10,102 nt of DNA from UBA8389 sp964472175 (GTDB lineage Bacteria > Bacteroidota > Bacteroidia > Bacteroidales > UBA1402): assembly GCA_964472175.1 (NCBI GenBank), contig CAYYJF010000061.1, forward strand, positions 1-10,102. Direction: 5' to 3'. Position 1 is the stretch's first letter, and each line of letters begins with the position of its first letter. The notes below the pieces were generated by a model. The model did not search any database. It had not been told where the DNA came from and saw only the letters and a program-made list of their open reading frames with translations. Positions 6,109 through 10,102 of the stretch are shown here, piece after piece. Made by a program: the position numbers and the translations under genes.

Positions 6109-7014
6109 TTAATCCAGCTTTCTGGCGCCATCCGAAATCACTGCGTCGTACACTTTGGGTTCATGGCCATATGTCGCTTTGAAAGTGCTTTTGGCATCGG
6201 CAATAAAGGCATCGTACAATTCGTTTTTTACCAAATTGATGGTGCAACCGCCAAAACCACCGCCCATGACCCTGGAACCGGTGACACCGTTTTTCTTGGC
6301 CACGTCATTCAGGAAATCCAATTCTTCGCAGCTTACTTCATACAGCTTGCTCATACCATGGTGTGTACCATACATGCATGCGCCAACGGTTTCATAATCA
6401 CCTTTTTCCAGTGCATCGCATACATCCATAACCCGTTGAATTTCTTCGATGACATACCGGGCACGCATATAATCTTCATTCGAAATTTCATTCTTTACAG
6501 CATCAAGCATGGAAATGGTGGCATCGCGAAGAAATGCGACTTCGGGTTGGTTCTTTTGGATGGCTGCCACGGCACGTTCACAGCTTTCGCGGCGTTTGTT
6601 GTATGCGGATGAAGCCAACTCGTGTTTCACCACACTGTCAAGCAACACCAATTTATAACCTTCGGGTTTAAAGGGATAATATTTGTGTTCGAGTGAACGG
6701 CAATCGAGCAACATCAGGTTTCCTGCTTTTCCGAAAACCGAAGCAAANNNNNNNNNNNNNNNNNNNNNNNNNNNNNNNNNNNNNNNNNNNNNNNNNNNNN
6801 NNNNNNNNNNNNNNNNNNNNNNNNNNNNNNNNNNNNNNNNNNNNNNNCGAAGTTCGGCCAGCATGCTTTTGTCAATAGCTCCCGGAAATACAAATCCGCC
6901 GTTGTAATCGGTGTGTTCGCCAATTAAATTGATGCGACCCGGAGAGGTGTAAAGCGTACCTGTTAATCCGTCAAAATGTTTGATGAAGCGCGATCTGACA
7001 AAATCTATTTCCAT
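6109..7014 (-). CDS. galK: Galactokinase, middle lost in assembly gap
   Basis: The product belongs to the GHMP kinase family and would phosphorylate galactose to galactose-1-phosphate, the entry step of the Leloir pathway in the cytoplasm. The N-terminal part (55 residues) carries the galactokinase signature with GRINLIGEHTDYNGG. The C-terminal part (212 residues) carries FGKAGNLMLLDCRS, AYNKRRESCE and the glycine-rich motif MGGGFGGC. The N-run removes the part that should hold GHMP motif 2 (PxGxGLSSSA) and the catalytic aspartate region. Family length is about 385 residues, so roughly 115-120 are missing. I chose the ATG at 7014-7012 because it gives the normal N-terminus; a frame extension to 7116 adds 34 residues with no family match. 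No other galactose genes are nearby. A probable promoter lies at 7035-7066. Confidence 0.93.
   Translation of the reverse strand: MEIDFVRSRFIKHFDGLTGTLYTSPGRINLIGEHTDYNGGFVFPGAIDKSMLAELXXXXXXXXXXXXXXXXXXXXXXXXXXXXXXXXXXFASVFGKAGNLMLLDCRSLEHKYYPFKPEGYKLVLLDSVVKHELASSAYNKRRESCERAVAAIQKNQPEVAFLRDATISMLDAVKNEISNEDYMRARYVIEEIQRVMDVCDALEKGDYETVGACMYGTHHGMSKLYEVSCEELDFLNDVAKKNGVTGSRVMGGGFGGCTINLVKNELYDAFIADAKSTFKATYGHEPKVYDAVISDGARKLD
6748..6847. other. Assembly gap of 100 N inside galK
   Basis: Exactly 100 N interrupt galK between residue 55 and the FASVFGKAG segment. Comparison with the E. coli GalK layout, from memory, puts about 115-120 residues here, or 345-360 bases. The placeholder therefore understates the real gap, and the apparent reading frame across it is meaningless. 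Confidence 0.85.
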
Positions 7015-7034
7015 GGTAGTGATCTGTTGAAGTG

Positions 7035-7066
7035 CAAAATAAATGGTTGATTTTTGGTCTTTCCAA
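7035..7066 (-). promoter_or_regulatory. Probable galK promoter
   Basis: On the minus strand, a TTG at 7066-7064 (within TTTTGG) is followed after 21 nt by TTATTTTG at 7042-7035, one mismatch from TAnnTTTG. Transcription would start near 7031, giving a short leader of about 17 nt before the galK ATG. It is divergent from the rplM promoter, about 105 bases away. Confidence 0.45.
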
Positions 7067-7170
7067 AAGCACCCCAAATTACGTGAATTTAGATGAAATA
7101 CCCAAATGTTTCGCATGGTTGAATATTTGGTCGGACGATGAAATATTGCAAGTTATTTGCCTTGATTTTT

Positions 7171-7201
7171 TTGGTAAATCAGAAAAAACGCCGTACTTTT
7201 G
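7171..7201 (+). promoter_or_regulatory. Promoter of the rplM-rpsI-rpsB-tsf cluster
   Basis: TTG at 7171-7173 and TACTTTTG at 7194-7201, spaced by 20 nt, match the Bacteroidota -33/-7 consensus exactly. Transcription should start near 7205, leaving a leader of about 120 nt before rplM. This is the clearest promoter on the plus strand. Confidence 0.75.
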
Positions 7202-7204
7202 CAG

Positions 7205-7324
7205 GCCGATTATTATCAAGTTAGAGGTAAGAATTTAATTCATAGCAGATTAAGGGTTCGAGTGTCCTGAATTCGAGGTCTGTCAATGGGTTAGCAGTTT
7301 TTTTAAACAACTAAAAATTAAGCA
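7205..7324 (+). promoter_or_regulatory. 5' leader of rplM with hairpin and U-run
   Basis: The region between the predicted transcription start and the rplM start codon has no open frame of note. TTCGAG occurs twice (7257-7262 and 7272-7277), and the two copies can pair with each other with G-U ends. Three more pairs lie outside them after one mismatch (AGG at 7253-7255 with TCT at 7279-7281). A run of seven T at 7298-7304 follows 16 nt later. The leader could carry autoregulation by L13 or S9, or attenuation, but the stem is too weak and too far from the U-run to call a terminator. Confidence 0.4.
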
Positions 7325-7780
7325 GTGGATACGTTAAGTTACAAAACCATTTCTGCGAACAAGGCAACGGCACAAAAGGAGTGGGTTGTAGTAGATGCAA
7401 CCGACCAGGTAATGGGTAGATTGGCTACAAAAGTGGCTAAATTGCTGAGAGGCAAATACAAACCCAATTACACTCCCCACGTTGACTGTGGTGACAATGT
7501 GATCATCATCAATGCAGACAAAATCAAAATGACAGGTAACAAGTGGAACGACCGCATTTACCTGAGCCATACCGGTTACCCCGGAGGGCAAAGAGAAATC
7601 ACCCCGGCCAAAATGATGGCGAAAGATGTGACCAGACTTTACCGTAAGGTTTTAAAGGGTATGTTGCCCAAAAATCGTTTGGGTGAAGCCATTATTGGAA
7701 ACATGTACGTTTATGCCGGAACCGAGCACAATCATGAGGCTCAAAGTCCGAAAGTAATTGATATCAACGCCCTCAAATAA
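7325..7780 (+). CDS. rplM: 50S ribosomal protein L13
   Basis: The product has 151 residues and is recognisably L13 along its whole length: the N-terminal MDTLSYKTISANKAT typical of Bacteroidota, WVVVDATDQVMGRLATKVAKLL, the RGKYKPNYTPHVDCGD block, GYPGGQ and KGMLPKNRLG. L13 binds 23S rRNA early in large-subunit assembly. The start codon is GTG at 7325, supported by the conserved MDTLSYKT N-terminus. It is preceded by A-rich sequence and no Shine-Dalgarno motif. The gene leads the cluster and is followed 5 bases later by rpsI, the usual L13-S9 pairing. Confidence 0.97.
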   Translation: MDTLSYKTISANKATAQKEWVVVDATDQVMGRLATKVAKLLRGKYKPNYTPHVDCGDNVIIINADKIKMTGNKWNDRIYLSHTGYPGGQREITPAKMMAKDVTRLYRKVLKGMLPKNRLGEAIIGNMYVYAGTEHNHEAQSPKVIDINALK

Positions 7781-7785
7781 ATCGT

Positions 7786-8172
7786 ATGGAAGTAGTTAAT
7801 GCAATAGGAAGAAGAAAAGCCGCAGTTGCTCGCGTTTTCGTGAAAGAGGGCAACGGTACCATTACCATCAACAAACGCGGTATTGATACATATTTTCCAT
7901 CAAGCATCTTGCAATATGTTGTGAAACAACCTTTGAACAAGCTTGGTGTGGTTGAAAAATATGACATCAAAGTCAACTTAAACGGTGGCGGTTTCAAAGG
8001 ACAAGCCGAAGCTTTGCGCTTGGCCATTGCCCGTGCACTTGTTAAAATCAATCCGGAAGACAAATCGGCCCTTCGTACTGAAGGTTTCATGACTCGTGAT
8101 GCACGCGTTGTTGAACGTAAAAAACCGGGACGTCCAAAAGCTCGCAAAAGATTCCAATTCAGCAAACGCTGA
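7786..8172 (+). CDS. rpsI: 30S ribosomal protein S9
   Basis: The 128-residue product is S9. It has the N-terminal VNAIGRRKAAVARVF, the central NGGGFKGQAEALRLAIARAL and the basic C-terminal tail ending in FQFSKR. The terminal arginine of this tail reaches the anticodon loop of P-site tRNA. The length is normal for the family (E. coli S9 has 130). The gene starts 5 bases after the rplM stop, so the two are translated from one message. A 137-base spacer follows before rpsB. Confidence 0.98.
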   Translation: MEVVNAIGRRKAAVARVFVKEGNGTITINKRGIDTYFPSSILQYVVKQPLNKLGVVEKYDIKVNLNGGGFKGQAEALRLAIARALVKINPEDKSALRTEGFMTRDARVVERKKPGRPKARKRFQFSKR

Positions 8173-8309
8173 TCATTTGATACCACTGCTCTTACTATAT
8201 TTAAGAAGTGTTTAGTATCTAAATGGTTGGGACTTTCCGAAATGATTCGGAGCTACCCAACGATTGATTGCAAGAATCCAAAAGAAAGTAAACAAAAAAA
8301 AACAACACA
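8173..8309 (+). promoter_or_regulatory. Spacer and candidate leader structure before rpsB
   Basis: The 137 bases between rpsI and rpsB contain a two-tier hairpin. The outer stem is GTTGGG (8226-8231) with CCCAAC (8256-8261). The inner stem is TCCGAA (8236-8241) with TTCGGA (8246-8251) around the loop ATGA. They are separated by a 3x3 internal loop, with one G-U pair added. No T-run follows, so it is not a terminator. A poly-A stretch (8292-8301) precedes the ATG. A possible -7 element, TATATTTA at 8196-8203 (one mismatch), lacks a well-spaced TTG. I read the region as an rpsB leader, possibly the S2 autoregulatory site. Confidence 0.5.
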
Positions 8310-9161
8310 ATGTCTAGAACCAATTTTGACCAATTATTGGAAGCCGGCGTTCATTTCGGACACCTTAAAAGAAAATGGAACCCAGCAATGGCTCCATACA
8401 TCTTCATGGAACGCAACGGTATTCATATCATTGACTTAAACAAAACAGTCGTAAAAATCGACGAAGCTTCTGATGCTTTAAAAAGCATCGCCAAAGCCGG
8501 AAAGAAAATTTTGTTTGTTGCAACCAAAAAACAAGCAAAACCCATCGTTTCCGAATTGGCCGCTTCTGTTGGTATGCCATACGTGATCGAACGTTGGCCG
8601 GGTGGTATGTTGACCAATTTTCCGACCATTCGTAAAGCCGTTAAAAAAATGGGTTCCATCGATAAGATGTTGACCGACGGTACTTTTGATAACTTGTCCA
8701 AACGTGAACGTTTGCAAGTAACCCGCCAACGTGCCAAATTGGAAAAGAACCTTGGTTCTATCGCCGATTTGAACCGTTTGCCTTCTGCTTTGTTCATTGT
8801 TGACGTGATGAAAGAAAACATCGCAGTACAAGAAGCGCTTCGCTTGGGTATTCCTGTATTTGCGATGGTTGACACCAACTCTAACCCAGATGTTGCCGAC
8901 TTCATCATTCCTTCCAATGACGATGCCACCAAATCCATTGAAGTGGTTGTAGGTGCTGTATGCGCTGCCATCCAAGAAGGTTTGGAAGAACGCAAAATCG
9001 AAAAAGCAGATGAAAAAGCTGCTGAAGCAGAAGAAAATGAAGCTCCAAAACAACGTGAGCGTCGTGCTGGCAAACCCCGCAAGGAGTTGATCCAAAAAGA
9101 CGATGCCGAAGCATTGAAAGCCAACGTTGCTTCCAAGTTTATTAAGGAAGACGAAGAGTAA
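8310..9161 (+). CDS. rpsB: 30S ribosomal protein S2
   Basis: The 283-residue product is S2. Its N-terminal block LLEAGVHFGHLKRKWNP (9-25) and the downstream NGIHIIDL match the family. ERWPGGMLTNF (94-104) and the second signature around DLNRLPSALFIVD and EALRLGIPVFAMVDTNSNPD (153-194) are intact. S2 joins late on the solvent side of the small subunit and contacts S1 in bacteria that have it. The last 55 residues (about 229-283) form a charged Glu/Lys/Ala-rich tail beyond the E. coli-like core, as in other Bacteroidota S2 proteins. The start fits the conserved MSRTNFDQLL. The tsf gene follows after a structured 116-base spacer. Confidence 0.98.
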   Translation: MSRTNFDQLLEAGVHFGHLKRKWNPAMAPYIFMERNGIHIIDLNKTVVKIDEASDALKSIAKAGKKILFVATKKQAKPIVSELAASVGMPYVIERWPGGMLTNFPTIRKAVKKMGSIDKMLTDGTFDNLSKRERLQVTRQRAKLEKNLGSIADLNRLPSALFIVDVMKENIAVQEALRLGIPVFAMVDTNSNPDVADFIIPSNDDATKSIEVVVGAVCAAIQEGLEERKIEKADEKAAEAEENEAPKQRERRAGKPRKELIQKDDAEALKANVASKFIKEDEE

Positions 9162-9277
9162 GAAATAAGCTCCATTCATACAACATGTGCCGATGTGCTT
9201 ATTTCAGATTGAAGGCATATTGGCACATTTGTTTTTATTAGATATTTAATATTATTTAACTGTAAATATACATCATT
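9162..9277 (+). promoter_or_regulatory. Structured rpsB-tsf spacer with competing stems
   Basis: GAAATAAGC at 9162-9170, starting directly after the rpsB stop, pairs perfectly with GCTTATTTC at 9197-9205 (9 bp). ATGTGCC at 9185-9191 pairs perfectly with GGCACAT at 9222-9228 (7 bp). The stems interleave, so together they form an H-type pseudoknot. A second copy of ATGTGC (9193-9198) can pair with the same GCACAT, but only if the first stem opens; that hairpin is followed by TGTTTTT (9230-9236), like a terminator. An AT-only inverted repeat (9242-9248 with 9263-9269) lies just before the tsf ATG. No clean promoter is visible. Confidence 0.55.
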
Positions 9278-10099
9278 ATGGCTGTAACAATGGCAGAAAT
9301 CTCGAAGCTCCGCACCATGACCGGAGCAGGGATGATGGATTGCAAAAATGCTTTGATCGAATCAGAAGGTGATTTTGACAAAGCAATCGAAATTATTCGT
9401 AAAAAAGGTCAGGCTGTTGCCGCAAAACGTAGCGACCGTGAAGCATCCGAAGGCTGTGTTCTTGCTGGAGTAAATGGTGGCTTTGCTGCTGTTTTGGCTT
9501 TGAAATGTGAAACCGACTTCGTTGCTAAAAATGCTGATTTTATTGCTTTGACCCAATCTATTTTGGACAAAGCTTTGGAAGCACAACCTGCAAGCCTGGA
9601 TGCGCTTAATAATCTTATCATGGATGGTCGTACCATTCAGAATTTGATCACTGACCGCATTGGCGTCACCGGCGAAAAAATGGAATTGGATTTTTATGAA
9701 TTCGTTAAAGATGCCTATGCTGTATCTTACATCCACCCGGGTAACAAATTGGCCACCATCGTTGCTTTCAACAAAGAAACAGAAGCGCAGGTTGGTAGAG
9801 ATATCGCCATGCAAGCTGCAGCCATGTCGCCCATCGCATTGAACAGAGAATCCATGCCGGCTTCAGCAGTTGAAAAAGAGCTCGAAATTGGTCGTGAAAA
9901 AGCCAGAGAAGAAGGCAAACCCGAAAACATGCTGGATAAAATTGCGCAAGGCCGCTTGAATAAATTCTATCAAGAATCTTGCTTGTTGGAACAAGCTTTC
10001 ATCAAAGATGGCAAAATCAACATCACCCAATATTTGGCAAGCGTTGACAAAGCATTGACTGTTAGCGCATTCAAACGCATCACTTTGAATATGGAATAG
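9278..10099 (+). CDS. tsf: Translation elongation factor Ts
   Basis: The 273-residue product is EF-Ts, the nucleotide exchange factor of EF-Tu. The N-terminal UBA-like domain (about 1-50) reads MAEISKLRTMTGAGMMDCKNAL. It is followed by the core with CETDFVAKN, where Asp80 and Phe81 are the residues that disturb the EF-Tu Mg2+ site. The dimerisation-type helices end in KGRL-like QGRLNKFYQESCLLEQ and the C-terminal FKRITLNME. Length is close to E. coli EF-Ts (283) and shorter than the roughly 330-residue Bacteroides proteins, which I recall as having an extra insertion. The start at 9278 fits the conserved MAVTMAEI; the second Met (residue 5) is a less likely start. The stop lies three bases from the window end. 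Placement after rpsB is universal. Confidence 0.97.
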   Translation: MAVTMAEISKLRTMTGAGMMDCKNALIESEGDFDKAIEIIRKKGQAVAAKRSDREASEGCVLAGVNGGFAAVLALKCETDFVAKNADFIALTQSILDKALEAQPASLDALNNLIMDGRTIQNLITDRIGVTGEKMELDFYEFVKDAYAVSYIHPGNKLATIVAFNKETEAQVGRDIAMQAAAMSPIALNRESMPASAVEKELEIGREKAREEGKPENMLDKIAQGRLNKFYQESCLLEQAFIKDGKINITQYLASVDKALTVSAFKRITLNME

Positions 10100-10102
10100 T
10101 CC

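Noticed and set aside
7015..7116. N-terminal extension of galK by 34 residues
   Set aside because: The added residues do not fit galactokinases and would overlap the probable galK promoter.
2858..7324. A defence island, prophage or mobile element in the accessory part
   Set aside because: No transposase, integrase, toxin-antitoxin, nuclease or repeat array is visible. The tRNA gene has no integrase or attachment-site duplication beyond the short flank complementarity.
8478..9179. Long minus-strand open frames opposite rpsB
   Set aside because: They are shadows of the conserved S2 gene; the codon pattern of the plus strand explains the lack of stops.
9242..9269. ATATTTA/TAAATAT inverted repeat before tsf as a separate regulatory site
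   Set aside because: It contains only A and T in an AT-rich stretch, so chance pairing is likely; it is mentioned only within the tsf leader.

Overview
This window is a piece of a Bacteroidota chromosome. Three observations support this. The conserved cluster rplM-rpsI-rpsB-tsf has typical Bacteroidota protein sequences (L13 begins MDTLSYKT). Promoters fit the phylum-specific TTG / TAnnTTTG consensus. Start codons lack Shine-Dalgarno sequences and often follow A-rich stretches. I cannot fix the order or genus; Bacteroidales/Marinilabiliales-like is a guess. Two runs of exactly 100 N (2758-2857 and 6748-6847) look like fixed-length assembly gaps, and both interrupt genes.

Layout. On the left is the 5' part of a minus-strand lipoprotein gene (1-266), followed by 447 bases without a recognisable gene. 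A tight plus-strand pair follows: a small multidrug-resistance (SMR/Gdx-like) transporter and a FemAB-like aminoacyltransferase/GNAT-fold protein. They converge on a minus-strand HAD phosphatase whose 5' end is lost in the first gap. Divergent from it, and also missing its 5' end in the gap, is an AraC-family regulator. Next is a short (751 aa) UvrA-like twin-ATPase without the UvrB-binding domain. A tRNA-Val(GAC) gene and a galactokinase gene lie on the minus strand; the second gap removes the middle of galK. The right third is the ribosomal cluster rplM-rpsI-rpsB-tsf on the plus strand.

How the parts work together. The right third is core translation machinery, probably one transcription unit driven by a clear promoter at 7171-7201. 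It has three structured non-coding stretches: a 120-nt leader before rplM, a nested hairpin before rpsB, and an unusual overlapping pair of stems between rpsB and tsf. These are the best candidates for unexplored regulation. The left two thirds is a mosaic of stand-alone accessory and housekeeping genes. The SMR exporter and the UvrA-like ATPase both have relatives linked to toxic-compound resistance. The AraC regulator just upstream could control the UvrA-like gene, but this is inference. I see no mobile element, CRISPR array, phage gene or defence system. The window is mostly ordinary chromosome with interesting RNA leaders.
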